Assembly (NCBI GenBank): GCA_964433875.1
Contig: CAYSSO010000002.1
Coordinates: 32,879 to 96,878 of the forward strand
Source: Athalassotoga sp964433875
Lineage (GTDB): Bacteria > Thermotogota > Thermotogae > Mesoaciditogales > Mesoaciditogaceae
DNA: 64,000 nt
Reading direction: 5' to 3'
In this document: piece after piece, positions 35,014 through 44,300 of the stretch
How the letters are laid out: each line of letters starts with the position of its first letter
Numbering within the stretch: the first letter of the stretch is position 1
The notes under the pieces: generated by a model
Seen by the model: the letters and a program-made list of their open reading frames with translations, nothing else
Told to the model about the DNA's origin: nothing
Database searches by the model: none
Program-made: the position numbers and the translations under genes

Positions 35014-35908
35014 CAAACCACAAGGGCCTACTTCCCATGACGCTGTCGAAAGAATTAGAAATATATCCGGTATAAAGGCAGGCCATGCCGGGACTTTGGA
35101 TCCATTTGCAAGTGGCTTGCTTATAGTAGGCATTGGAGAAGGAACAAGGATCCTTGAATATTTTCTTGACCTTCCAAAAGTTTATGAAGCCGTTGCACGT
35201 CTCGGAATCACAACTGATACTTATGATAAAAGCGGAAAGATAATGGAAAGATCCGAATGCGTGGCCGATGAACAAACGGTAAGAGATGTTTTCCTCTCTT
35301 TTGTTGGAGAGTATTACCAGGTGCCTCCGATGTACTCGGCAAAAAAGGTGTCTGGAAAAAAACTTTACGAACTCGCAAGAGAGGGAAAAATAATCACAAT
35401 GCCTCCTTCAAAGGTAATGGTATATGAAATAAAGGTGGAAAAGATTGATCTACCGTATGTTAAATTCAAAGCCGTTGTCTCCGGTGGTACTTATATTCGC
35501 GCACTTTGCAGGGATATAGGAATGAAACTTGGGTGCGGTGCTATCGCAGAGGAACTAAGAAGAACAAAAATAGGCCCATTCGATCTCAAAGGATCGATAA
35601 ATCCTTTTGATAAAACTCAGATAGATTTCGAAGATATCATATCTTTGGAAGAGATAACGAGATCGCTTTTCAAAACAGTCATCGTTAACGAATCCGGAGA
35701 AAAGAAAACAAAAAATGGGACGCCTTTAAAAGTAGAAGATCTTATCGTATACGAAGAATTTAAAAAAGGAGATACTTTAAGAGTGCTGAACAAAGATAGA
35801 TTGATATCACTTTCAATAGCGCAAAGAAGTTCTAATTTTATTGATACCGTTAAAAAACATCAAAGACATGATGTGCTTCTAAAGCCGAAGAAGGTGTTTT
35901 TACATTGA
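34991..35908 (+). CDS. truB: tRNA pseudouridine-55 synthase
   Basis: The 305-aa enzyme makes pseudouridine 55 in the T-loop of tRNAs. It begins MNGIIKVDKPQGPTSHDAV, and the catalytic Asp is in GHAGTLDPFASGLL. Other family motifs follow: PPMYSAKKVSGKKLYELAR, VVSGGTYIRALCRDIG and LRRTKIGPF. The usual rbfA-truB-ribF order is kept. The stop TGA overlaps the TTG start of ribF. Confidence 0.95.
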   Translation: MNGIIKVDKPQGPTSHDAVERIRNISGIKAGHAGTLDPFASGLLIVGIGEGTRILEYFLDLPKVYEAVARLGITTDTYDKSGKIMERSECVADEQTVRDVFLSFVGEYYQVPPMYSAKKVSGKKLYELAREGKIITMPPSKVMVYEIKVEKIDLPYVKFKAVVSGGTYIRALCRDIGMKLGCGAIAEELRRTKIGPFDLKGSINPFDKTQIDFEDIISLEEITRSLFKTVIVNESGEKKTKNGTPLKVEDLIVYEEFKKGDTLRVLNKDRLISLSIAQRSSNFIDTVKKHQRHDVLLKPKKVFLH

Positions 35909-36804
35909 GATCATTGACTATAGGGGTTTTCGATGGTGTTCATCTCGGACACACTTATATGGTCAAAAAGATGGTCAGTTATGCCACCACTCATCATCAG
36001 ATTCCAACTGCCATTGTCTTCGAAATGCCGTACGAGGCGATTTTGGACCCACAAAGTTTTGAAGGGCTAATAACGACTCCCCAAGAAAGAGTTGAACTTT
36101 TAAAAAAAATAGGAGTTGCAGACGTTATCGTTCAGGATTTACGCGAAATAGCAGAAATGAATGAGAGAGCCTATGTAGACCTCCTTGTTAACAAATACGA
36201 AATGAAAAGTATTTACATAGGTTATGACTTTAAATTCGGCAAGCGCGCCCAGGGAGACATAAACTTGTTAAAAGAGATGGGAAAGATCATGGGCTTTACA
36301 GTTGATGTGACTCCTAAAATCGTCGATGATGGATTAAGAGTAAGCAGTTCCTTAATAAGGCGGGAAATAAGGGCTGGCAGAGTTGACATGGCCATGCATC
36401 TGCTGGGCAGGCCATTTTCTATCCACGGAACGGTTTTTAGAGAACGCGGTATAGGATCGAAAATAGGATTTCCAACTGCAAATATTTCGAGGGAAGGTGT
36501 AAATCTTGTTGTGCCCAAATATGGTGTCTATCTTGTCAGATCTATAATAGATGGATCTATCGTTTACGGTGTAATGGGCATAGGCGTTAGACCAACTACG
36601 GATATCGGTGGGGATGTAACGTATGAGGTCCATTTCCTAAATGGAGAGTACAAACTTGTCGGAAAGAGATTAAAAGTTGAACTTCTTGAATTCATGAGGC
36701 CGGAGATGAAATTCGAGAACCTCGATGAACTAAAAGAAGCCATAAGAAAAGATGTTGAAAGGGCGCATGAACTGATACTTCAAAAATCTTATGAAAAAAT
36801 TTGA
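35905..36804 (+). CDS. ribF: Bifunctional riboflavin kinase / FMN adenylyltransferase
   Basis: The 299-aa protein makes FMN and FAD. The N-terminal nucleotidyltransferase domain has GVFDGVHLGHTYMV and GYDFKFGKRAQGD; the C-terminal kinase domain has GRGIGSKIGFPTANI-like sequence and TYEVHFLNGEYKLVGKRLKVELLEFMRPE. The start is a TTG inside the truB stop (TTGA), so it relies on coupled translation. It overlaps the MATE gene by 14 bp. Confidence 0.93.
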   Translation: MRSLTIGVFDGVHLGHTYMVKKMVSYATTHHQIPTAIVFEMPYEAILDPQSFEGLITTPQERVELLKKIGVADVIVQDLREIAEMNERAYVDLLVNKYEMKSIYIGYDFKFGKRAQGDINLLKEMGKIMGFTVDVTPKIVDDGLRVSSSLIRREIRAGRVDMAMHLLGRPFSIHGTVFRERGIGSKIGFPTANISREGVNLVVPKYGVYLVRSIIDGSIVYGVMGIGVRPTTDIGGDVTYEVHFLNGEYKLVGKRLKVELLEFMRPEMKFENLDELKEAIRKDVERAHELILQKSYEKI

Positions 36805-38125
36805 TTACACGAATGCTCCCATCTCAAAATCCATTTTGAGACTTGCCTTACCGTCGATGGGGGCATCTTTTTTCTCATCCATATATAATTTGATAGACAC
36901 ATTCTGGATAGGCCATCTTGGGGCAGATCAGGTGGCAGGTGTTACGCTTGCGATGATTATCTTCTATTACGGTTCCATCTTCAACGATCTCTTCGGCACG
37001 CCTTCCGTGATAATGATATCGAGAAGGTATGGAGAGGGTAACTACGAAGAGGTAAAGTGGGTTGTAGGTCAGACCATTCTCGCAAAAATAACCCTTGGAA
37101 TTATCTTTATGATCCTCGCCTACATTTTTCTCGGGCCTTTGATAACTTTGGTAGGGGCAAGTAAAAGTACTCTTACCTATGGAGTAGATTTTCTAAAATG
37201 GAGGCTTTGGGTAATACCTCTCTCCTTTGCCGGATACACAATGATGACTACCTTTAGAGGCACAGGAGATTCTTATAAATTATTCTGGGTACAGGGCATT
37301 TCGGCAGGTATCAACATACTGCTCGATCCGATCTTCATATATTCACTTGGAATGGGAGTAAGCGGAGCGGCGATAGCCTCTGACATATCCGAAATATATT
37401 TGCTTGTTATGGGAATGATCTTGCTAAACAGTGAGAAAAGTTATGTAAAGTTTAATCCATTCAAATATATGAAGCCGAGATTTGATATCATAAAAAAGAT
37501 GGTATCTCTTGGAATACCAAGCGTTTTTGACACGTTTTCGGCAAACTTTGTTTACACGATTGTCCTTAAGTTTGCATCTTCTTACGGTGCTGATCTGGTG
37601 GCAGCCCTTGGTATAGTAAACAATATAAGAAGTATTTCCTTCACGCTTGGTTTTTCGATGAATATGGCCACGTCAACGATGATCGGGCAGAATTTGGGAG
37701 CAAAAAAGCGAGACAGGCTGAAAAAAATAATTCTTACCTCTGTGTGGATTGGAGAACTTTTGATATCCGGATACATCTTCGCACTTTTCTTTTTCGGATC
37801 CAATATAACTTATTTCTTCACACCAAATGAAAATGTCGCTGTAATGGGCGGGATAATTATGAAGTTCTTTGCTATAAATGAGATCTTTTTCATAATCGCA
37901 ATGATCGGATACGGTGTATTAACTGGAGGCGGACTTACAAAAACAACGATGATGATAGGAATAATCTCCGACTGGTTTGTTCTTGCACCGCTTGTCGTTA
38001 TTTTTTCTCTTCTTCATATGAGATGGGAGTACATGATTTTTGCCTTTGTTGTTCAAAGTTTCGTTATGGCAATGTTAGCAATTTGTGAGGTTAAGAAGGG
38101 AAAATGGGTGGAACAAAAAATATGA
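36791..38125 (+). CDS. MATE-family efflux transporter
   Basis: The 444-aa protein has twelve hydrophobic helices in the MATE/NorM pattern: ISKSILRLALPSMGASFF, NLIDTFWIGHLGADQVAGVTLA and the second repeat VSLGIPSVFDTFSANFVYTIV. It exports cationic or polar compounds with Na+ or H+. It is the last gene of the rbfA unit; the rpsO promoter follows at once. Confidence 0.92.
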   Translation: MKKFDYTNAPISKSILRLALPSMGASFFSSIYNLIDTFWIGHLGADQVAGVTLAMIIFYYGSIFNDLFGTPSVIMISRRYGEGNYEEVKWVVGQTILAKITLGIIFMILAYIFLGPLITLVGASKSTLTYGVDFLKWRLWVIPLSFAGYTMMTTFRGTGDSYKLFWVQGISAGINILLDPIFIYSLGMGVSGAAIASDISEIYLLVMGMILLNSEKSYVKFNPFKYMKPRFDIIKKMVSLGIPSVFDTFSANFVYTIVLKFASSYGADLVAALGIVNNIRSISFTLGFSMNMATSTMIGQNLGAKKRDRLKKIILTSVWIGELLISGYIFALFFFGSNITYFFTPNENVAVMGGIIMKFFAINEIFFIIAMIGYGVLTGGGLTKTTMMIGIISDWFVLAPLVVIFSLLHMRWEYMIFAFVVQSFVMAMLAICEVKKGKWVEQKI

Positions 38126-38131
38126 AATTTA

Positions 38132-38140
38132 TGGTAAAAT
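38132..38140 (+). promoter_or_regulatory. Extended -10 promoter of rpsO-pnp
   Basis: TGGTAAAAT lies just after the MATE stop and about 67 bp before rpsO. Confidence 0.5.
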
Positions 38141-38206
38141 ATATTCAGACTCGGACTCGGAACGTGGAGATTGCCCGCTCTTAGTTCGAAGTGACGGAGG
38201 TGCTAT
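38141..38206 (+). promoter_or_regulatory. Leader of rpsO, possible S15 autoregulatory element
   Basis: The 66-nt leader is GC-rich and could pair in short stems (GAAC near 38158 with GTTC near 38183; GAG near 38167 with CTC near 38178). Many bacteria have S15-binding structures at this place; I see no match to a specific known type. Confidence 0.35.
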
Positions 38207-38470
38207 ATGGAAAAGGAAGAAAAAAGTAAGATCATAGAAAATTTCAGAATCAACGAAAAGGACAGTGGATCTGTAGAGGTGCAGGTCGCACTTTTAACGG
38301 CGAGGATCAATCATTTAACAGAACACCTCAATACCCATCCGAAGGATTTTCATTCAAGAAGAGGTCTTCTTAAGATGGTTGGAAAGAGAAGAAGGCTCCT
38401 TCGGTATTTGATGAATCGCAAACCTGATGTTTACAAAGATCTCATATCAAAATTGAATTTGAGACGGTAA
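38207..38470 (+). CDS. rpsO: Ribosomal protein S15
   Basis: The 87-aa protein binds 16S rRNA early in 30S assembly. FRINEKDSGSVEVQVALLTARINHLTEHL and SRRGLLKMVGKRRRLLRYL are the family signatures. GACGGAGGTGCTAT precedes the ATG. It is followed by a strong hairpin terminator and then pnp, as in many bacteria. Confidence 0.97.
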   Translation: MEKEEKSKIIENFRINEKDSGSVEVQVALLTARINHLTEHLNTHPKDFHSRRGLLKMVGKRRRLLRYLMNRKPDVYKDLISKLNLRR

Positions 38471-38483
38471 GTTTTTTATTATG

Positions 38484-38512
38484 AGGAAGCGGGGGGTCCC
38501 GCTTCCTTCTTT
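38484..38512 (+). terminator. Terminator/attenuator between rpsO and pnp
   Basis: Stem AGGAAGCGGG (38484-38493), loop GGGT, stem CCCGCTTCCT (38498-38507), then TCTTT. It lies 14 bp after rpsO; because pnp has no clear promoter of its own it may act as a partial terminator or as a processing site. Confidence 0.8.
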
Positions 38513-38533
38513 GAAAAATTAAGAGGTGATTAA

Positions 38534-40702
38534 ATGTACAGGGTTTGGAAAAAACATTTTAAGGGAAGAGATCTTATAATAGAAAATGGCAAAGTTGCAA
38601 AGCAGGCAGATGGGGCATTTGTAGTTAATTATGGAGAATCGACGATTCTTGTTACTGCTGTCATGGAAAAGAACGCGAAGGAAGGGCTTGATTTTTTCCC
38701 ACTGACCGTTGAATTTCAGGAAAAATTTTATGCGGCTGGCAAGATCCCGGGAGGATTTATAAAGCGTGAAGGAAAACCTTCGGAAAGTGGAATCTTGTCT
38801 GCCAGAGACATAGACAGGCCTATAAGGCCTTTGTTCCCTGAAGATTTTAAAATGCCAGTTCAGATTGTTGCAACAATACTTTCTTTCGATCCGGATAATC
38901 CGCCTAACACCTGGGGAATTTTGGGCGCTTCTCTTGCCCTCAACGCATCTGTTATACCCTTTAACGGCATAGTAGCCGGTGTTAGAATAGCGAAGATCAA
39001 AAACGAGTATGTCTTCTTTCCTTCCGAAGAGATCGCAAAGGAAGCGGATATTGATCTTATAGTTGCGGGAACTAAAGATGCAATAACAATGGTAGAAGGA
39101 GAGGCAAATGAAGTGAGCGAGGATCAGATGGTCCAGATCCTTATGGAGGCTCATGATGCGATAAAAGAACTCGTTGAATTTCAAGAGGAGATTCTTTCCG
39201 AGTTCAAAGTTGAGAAATTCCAGTACGAAAAGAATGAACTTGAGGAAGGTTTGAAGGAAAAATTTTTAAGCCTTCTTTCAAATGAAGAGATCGAAAAAAG
39301 GCTCCTTACGCCGGGAAAGCATGAAAGAGACAGGATGATAGAAGAATACAAAAAATCTATAATAGATTCTTTCATGGCCGAATCAGAGATACCGGAAGAG
39401 AAGGCTGATGAGACAAAATACCATCTTTCTGAAATATTCGAAGGCCTTGTAAAAAGCAGAATGAGAAGGATGATCTTTGAAAAACATCTCAGAGTTGATG
39501 GACGCGGCCCCGACGATATAAGACCTATAACGTGCGAACTTGGTCTTCTTCCGAGAACGCACGGAAGCGCGCTGTTCACGAGAGGAGAGACGCAAAGCCT
39601 TGGCGTTGTAACGCTTGGCGCTTCAATGGACGTTCAAATAATAGACACCCTTATCGAAGAAGGAGAAAAGAGGTTCATGCTCCACTACAATTTCCCACCC
39701 TTTAGCGTCGGAGAAACAGGCAAATTTGGAAGCCCTGGAAGGCGTGAAATAGGACACGGCCATCTTGCCGAAAGGGCTTTAAAGCGCATGATTCCGCCGG
39801 AAGAAGAATTTCCTTACACCATAAGAGTTGTTTCCGAAATACTCGAGTCTAATGGTTCTTCATCTATGGCGACAGTCTGTTCAGGATCGCTCTCCTTGAT
39901 GGATGCCGGAGTCCCGGTTAAAAAGCACGTCGCTGGTGTGGCAATGGGATTGATCTTTGAGCCAGATGGCTGGATTGTTTTGACAGATATAATGGGAATG
40001 GAAGATCACCTTGGAGATATGGACTTTAAAGTTACCGGTACGCGTGAAGGAATAACGGCCTTTCAAATGGACGTTAAGGTCGGTCAAGTCTCTGCAGACA
40101 TCCTTAAAGTAGCGCTTGAAAAGGCCCGTATAGCAAGAAATAAGATCCTTGACATAATGTACAGCGCCATTCCAGAGCCAAGGAAATCACTCTCCAAGTA
40201 TGCTCCTATTATAAAGATTACATTCGTTCCTGCAGATAAAATAGGAGAACTCATAGGGCCGGGGGGAAGAAATGTAAAGGCGCTTTCAGAAGAGTACAAT
40301 GTTGAAATTCAAATAGAAGAAGATGGTAAGGTCAAGGTTGTTGGAAGCAATCCTAAAAAGATAGACCAGGTCATAGCCTATATTTCCAATATAAGCAAGG
40401 AAATAAAACAGGGAGAACGCTTTATGGCCACGGTGAGCCGCGTTGAGAAATACGGATTTTTCGCCGAGGTAGTTCCCGGCAGAACTGGCCTTGTACACAT
40501 ATCAAAGATGGGCAGACATGTAAAGAACGTCGCCGATGTTGTCCACGTTGGAGACAAAGTTAATGTCGAGATAACGGGCTTTGATCCGTCCGGGAAACTT
40601 CAGTTAAGACAAATATTAGATGAAGAAGATGAGCGCACAGAAGGGAGAGATAACAATAGAAAGTGGAACAGCAATAAATCAAAAAGAGAGAATAACGACT
40701 AA
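38534..40702 (+). CDS. pnp: Polynucleotide phosphorylase
   Basis: The 722-aa 3'-5' exoribonuclease has two RNase PH domains (about 10-210 and 310-540, with FMLHYNFPPFSVGETGKFG and RREIGHGHLAERAL), a KH domain (GPGGRNVKALSEEYNVEI) and an S1 domain (VSRVEKYGFFAEVVPGRTGLVHISKM). The tail DEEDERTEGRDNNRKWNSNK is acidic-then-basic. It degrades mRNA with phosphate. GAGGTG precedes the ATG. Its last 83 bp overlap the start given for the peptidase gene. Confidence 0.96.
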   Translation: MYRVWKKHFKGRDLIIENGKVAKQADGAFVVNYGESTILVTAVMEKNAKEGLDFFPLTVEFQEKFYAAGKIPGGFIKREGKPSESGILSARDIDRPIRPLFPEDFKMPVQIVATILSFDPDNPPNTWGILGASLALNASVIPFNGIVAGVRIAKIKNEYVFFPSEEIAKEADIDLIVAGTKDAITMVEGEANEVSEDQMVQILMEAHDAIKELVEFQEEILSEFKVEKFQYEKNELEEGLKEKFLSLLSNEEIEKRLLTPGKHERDRMIEEYKKSIIDSFMAESEIPEEKADETKYHLSEIFEGLVKSRMRRMIFEKHLRVDGRGPDDIRPITCELGLLPRTHGSALFTRGETQSLGVVTLGASMDVQIIDTLIEEGEKRFMLHYNFPPFSVGETGKFGSPGRREIGHGHLAERALKRMIPPEEEFPYTIRVVSEILESNGSSSMATVCSGSLSLMDAGVPVKKHVAGVAMGLIFEPDGWIVLTDIMGMEDHLGDMDFKVTGTREGITAFQMDVKVGQVSADILKVALEKARIARNKILDIMYSAIPEPRKSLSKYAPIIKITFVPADKIGELIGPGGRNVKALSEEYNVEIQIEEDGKVKVVGSNPKKIDQVIAYISNISKEIKQGERFMATVSRVEKYGFFAEVVPGRTGLVHISKMGRHVKNVADVVHVGDKVNVEITGFDPSGKLQLRQILDEEDERTEGRDNNRKWNSNKSKRENND

Positions 40703-41957
40703 AAGGCTTAAAAACGGATCACTGATGGTCCTTAAAAATATCCCTTCTTTAAGGACCATAACTATAGGGATAGGCGTAAAGGTTGGCTCTGTAAATGAAA
40801 AAGAAGGAGAATATGGGATCTCTCATCTTATAGAGCATACAGTTTTTAAAGGAACCAAGAGTTTCTCGTCTTCCGAGATCAAAAGAAAAATAGAAAAATT
40901 TGGTGGCATAATAAATGCCTTTACATCCGAAGAGTACACTCTCTTCGAATCAAAAGTGCCTGACTTCGCGGCAGGAGAATCTTTCGATGTTTTATTTGAA
41001 CTTGTAAGTGCTCCGCTCTTTCCACAGAAAGAGATAGAGTCAGAAAAGAAAGTTGTAATTGAAGAGATATCAATGTATGAAGATGATCCGGCTGCTCTTT
41101 CCGAAGAAAATCTTTTGAAGGCTATATGGGGAGACACTGAATACGGAAGGCCGATAGCCGGAAAGGCCGAAAGTGTTACAAAAATAACAAAAGATCAAAT
41201 AGAAGAGTTTTTCAAGAAATACTATGTTGCTGAAAATATGATTGTAGTCTTGATAGGAAACCTTTCTTCCATCGATCTTGATTACGTGGAGAAAAGAATG
41301 GTTTCAATAAAAAGTTCAAAACCTCAGGATCTAAAACTTGATCCACATCCACTTGATCCAAACATAAAGATAGTTGAGAAAAGCGATCTGAATCAGGCAA
41401 ATGGAAGTATAGGAATCCCTTCAGTTCCACGCGTAGACAAGATGAGTTATGTGCTTAGCGTGATTTCAACGATTCTCGGAAGCGGGATGAGTTCTATTCT
41501 TTTTGATAGATTGAGAGAAAAACTCGGCCTTGTGTATTCTATTTCTTCGTCAAATCAATCTCATTCTTTTTGCGGTGAGTTTACCATAAACTTTTCAACA
41601 TCTCTTCAAAACACCGGTAAGGCTTTAAATGAGATAAAAAAGGTTTTAAATGAATTGCCCAGCGAAATGTCAAAACAACTCGAATATGGAAAGAAAAAGG
41701 TTAAAGGTAGGCTCCTTATGTCTACGGAATCAACGCTTGCGACGATGTACATGATCGTCGACGACTATTTCACGATAGGCAAGATAAGAGAGATAGATGA
41801 GATAAGTGAAAAAATAGACGCTATTAATGAAGAAGATGTGATGGAAGCCTTTGAAAGATATATGAAAAGGAAATGGACGCTCTCATTTGTCGGACCTCAG
41901 GGGCTTTCAAAATTTTTCGAAAACTGTGAATTCGTGGTGAATCACAATGGCAATTGA
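40620..41957 (+). CDS. M16-family zinc peptidase (processing peptidase-like)
   Basis: The 445-aa protein has the inverted zinc motif in YGISHLIEHTVFKGT (HxxEH) and the downstream Glu region of M16. The order pnp then M16 peptidase is common in Gram-positive bacteria and Thermotogae. Family N-termini normally begin just before RLKNGSLMVLKN; here that point lies about 28 residues in, and no ATG, GTG or TTG lies closer, so the start is uncertain and the overlap with pnp (83 bp) unusual. It overlaps the HD-GYP gene by 11 bp. Confidence 0.9.
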   Translation: MKKMSAQKGEITIESGTAINQKERITTKRLKNGSLMVLKNIPSLRTITIGIGVKVGSVNEKEGEYGISHLIEHTVFKGTKSFSSSEIKRKIEKFGGIINAFTSEEYTLFESKVPDFAAGESFDVLFELVSAPLFPQKEIESEKKVVIEEISMYEDDPAALSEENLLKAIWGDTEYGRPIAGKAESVTKITKDQIEEFFKKYYVAENMIVVLIGNLSSIDLDYVEKRMVSIKSSKPQDLKLDPHPLDPNIKIVEKSDLNQANGSIGIPSVPRVDKMSYVLSVISTILGSGMSSILFDRLREKLGLVYSISSSNQSHSFCGEFTINFSTSLQNTGKALNEIKKVLNELPSEMSKQLEYGKKKVKGRLLMSTESTLATMYMIVDDYFTIGKIREIDEISEKIDAINEEDVMEAFERYMKRKWTLSFVGPQGLSKFFENCEFVVNHNGN

Positions 41958-43053
41958 GTGGAAGCCTATAGAAAATATAAAAGAAGGAGAGATACTCGGA
42001 GAAGATCTGTACGATAAATCTTCTTTTAATGTCTTACTTGCCAAAGGAACAAGAATAACAAGGGATAAAATAGAGATATTAAGAAGCCGTGAAATACTTT
42101 GGCTTCCGATAGAAACAAGAGAAAAGCCGTCGGAAGTACTTGATAAGATAAAGAGTTCTATAGATTTCGATCAGGAACTCATAAAAAACGAAGAACCGAT
42201 AGCAGTGGGGTTAAAATTATCCGTACAGGAAGAGATGTATCAGAACTTTATAGATTCTTTCAAAGATATATCGCGAGAATTGAAGATCGGGGAAAAAATA
42301 GACCCGACCCCGATTCAACGAACAGTTGGTGTGCTTGTCGATGAAATGATGACTCAAAAGGAATTTGTCGTTAACCTCTTCAGAAAGCATCCGAGCGGAT
42401 ATCTTTACAAGCATGGAATAAACACGGCTATTCTTTCTTTGATGATAGGGATCACTCTCTCAATGTCGAGATACCATCTTGTACCACTTGCCCAGTCTGC
42501 GGTTTTTCATGATATAGGATTGATGCTACTCGACGATCCGAATTACGTTGATATAGGAAAGATGACTGAAAGAGAAAAATTGCTCCAGCATACGGCCATA
42601 GGGTACAAAGTGCTTTCCACATCTGGCACGATCGACAACAGAGAAGTACTCGATGCGATTCTTGAGCATCACGAAAAGTACGATGGAAGTGGCATCCCGC
42701 TTGGAAAGGCAAAGGATGATATAAATTTCTACGCGAAAGTTATTCAAATAGCGGATGCGTATGATTCTTTGACGTCTACAACGTCTGAAGCCCTTAAGAT
42801 GAGCCCGTATCAGGCGATAAAATGGATCTTATCAAGGGCAGGCAAGGACTACGATCCTTATGTCGTCAACAACTTTCTTAAGGTCGTTGGTATGTATCCA
42901 ACAGGTACACGTGTAAAACTCAGCAACGGAAAATCAGGCATGGTTTTAAGATCAAGTGGTGTTGGTTTACTTGTTCCCGTTGTCGTTGTTGAGGATAAAA
43001 TCGTAGACCTTTCAAAAGATAAGAGTATATGGATAGAGGCCGTTATTTATTGA
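41947..43053 (+). CDS. HD-GYP domain phosphodiesterase
   Basis: The 368-aa protein has an N-terminal region of unknown fold (about 1-125) and an HD-GYP domain: the HD pair in AVFHDIGLMLLDD, HTAIGYKVL, and EHHEKYDGSGIP, the GYP motif (here GIP). HD-GYP proteins hydrolyse cyclic di-GMP. With Tyr replaced by Ile in GYP, activity needs testing; such variants are known to be active in some cases. There is no signal or transmembrane segment. It lies between the M16 peptidase and an alcohol dehydrogenase. Confidence 0.88.
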   Translation: MAIEWKPIENIKEGEILGEDLYDKSSFNVLLAKGTRITRDKIEILRSREILWLPIETREKPSEVLDKIKSSIDFDQELIKNEEPIAVGLKLSVQEEMYQNFIDSFKDISRELKIGEKIDPTPIQRTVGVLVDEMMTQKEFVVNLFRKHPSGYLYKHGINTAILSLMIGITLSMSRYHLVPLAQSAVFHDIGLMLLDDPNYVDIGKMTEREKLLQHTAIGYKVLSTSGTIDNREVLDAILEHHEKYDGSGIPLGKAKDDINFYAKVIQIADAYDSLTSTTSEALKMSPYQAIKWILSRAGKDYDPYVVNNFLKVVGMYPTGTRVKLSNGKSGMVLRSSGVGLLVPVVVVEDKIVDLSKDKSIWIEAVIY

Positions 43054-43067
43054 AAGGAGGAATAAAT

Positions 43068-44240
43068 ATGAAAGACGTAAAGGATTTCACTTACTTTCTT
43101 CCAACTAAAATAATCTTTGGTGTCGGAAAGATAAATGAAATTGGGAACCTCGCAAAAGATGTTGGCAAAAAGGCACTCGTAGTTACCGGAGGAAAGAGCG
43201 CGAAATCAACGGGTTTGCTCGACAAAGTGCTGAAAGCGCTCGAGAAAAATGGCATCAAATATGTCCATTTTGACAAGATCGTGCCCAATCCCCTTTCTAC
43301 GACGGTAGATGAAGGAGCAAAGATCGCAAAAGACGAGAAATGCGATTTTGTTATAGGTATAGGCGGTGGAAGCCCCATAGATTCGGCAAAGATGATAGCA
43401 GTCGTTGCAAGATCTGGAGGTAATTGCTGGGATTACACCAATGTTGGAGGTGGAAGGGTTCCAACCGATGCACTTCCCATAATAGCAATCCCGACAACCC
43501 ATGGAACCGGAACGGAGGCAGATCCATTTGCCGTAGTTACGAATCCAAAGACGAACGAAAAGATAGGTGTCGGATTCGATCTCACATTTCCAAAGATTTC
43601 GATAGTTGATCCCGAATTGATGGTATCACTTCCTCCAAATCAAACTGCCTCTACGGGAATGGACGCATTCTACCACGCGATAGAATCTTACGTAAACATA
43701 AACCACCAGCCAACATCGGATCTGCTCGCCCTCGAGGCCATATCCCTGATAAATCAATATCTTCCGATCGCTTACAGGGACGGAAAAAATATCGAAGCGC
43801 GCACAGCGCTCGCGTGGGCAAGTACCGCCGCAGGCATATGCGAGACTTTGTCTGGCTGTATAGCAAACCACTCACTCGAGCATCCTGTAAGCGGCCATTA
43901 CAATGTAACACATGGCGTCGGACTTTGCGCGACAGGGCCTGCTTTGTTTGAATACATTCTTCCACATGTAAAGGAAAGACTTGCAAAAGTTGCAATGACA
44001 ATGGGAGCGCCAGATTCTATAACGGATACAGAGGAACTTGCAAAACTTTCCATAGAACTCATAAGAAGGCTTCAAAAATCTGTCGATCTTGACGTTTCGC
44101 TTTCGAAATTGGGAGTTGAAAAATCAAAGATAAAGCAACTTGCATCGGATGCGATGAGAACCATGGGAGGGCTTGTAGAGGTAACGCCAGGAAATCTTAA
44201 GGTCGAGGATCTTGAAAAGATATACGAGAGATCATTTTGA
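43068..44240 (+). CDS. Iron-containing alcohol dehydrogenase
   Basis: The 390-aa protein belongs to the group III (Fe-ADH, butanol-dehydrogenase-like) family. The NAD(P) motif GIGGGSPIDSAKM is present; metal ligands lie in GMDAFYHAIESY (Asp and His), ANHSLEHPVSGHYNVTHG (two His). It probably reduces aldehydes with NAD(P)H in fermentation. I start at the ATG at 43068, preceded by AAAGGAGG; the frame further upstream overlaps the HD-GYP gene. It is the last gene of the rpsO-pnp run. Confidence 0.93.
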   Translation: MKDVKDFTYFLPTKIIFGVGKINEIGNLAKDVGKKALVVTGGKSAKSTGLLDKVLKALEKNGIKYVHFDKIVPNPLSTTVDEGAKIAKDEKCDFVIGIGGGSPIDSAKMIAVVARSGGNCWDYTNVGGGRVPTDALPIIAIPTTHGTGTEADPFAVVTNPKTNEKIGVGFDLTFPKISIVDPELMVSLPPNQTASTGMDAFYHAIESYVNINHQPTSDLLALEAISLINQYLPIAYRDGKNIEARTALAWASTAAGICETLSGCIANHSLEHPVSGHYNVTHGVGLCATGPALFEYILPHVKERLAKVAMTMGAPDSITDTEELAKLSIELIRRLQKSVDLDVSLSKLGVEKSKIKQLASDAMRTMGGLVEVTPGNLKVEDLEKIYERSF

Positions 44241-44264
44241 AATTTAAAATCAATGTGATATAAT
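44237..44264 (+). promoter_or_regulatory. Promoter of the porin-like gene
   Basis: TTGAAA (44237-44242), a 16-bp spacer and TATAAT (44259-44264) with a TGA extension, beginning at the stop of the alcohol dehydrogenase gene. Both hexamers are good, which suits a highly expressed surface protein. Confidence 0.75.
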
Positions 44265-44300
44265 TTTGTCCTTGCCAAAATCAATTAAGGGGGTAATAAA

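Noticed and set aside
38519..39184. 221-codon minus-strand frame opposite pnp
   Set aside because: Composition is typical of an antisense shadow of pnp; no ribosome-binding site or domain.
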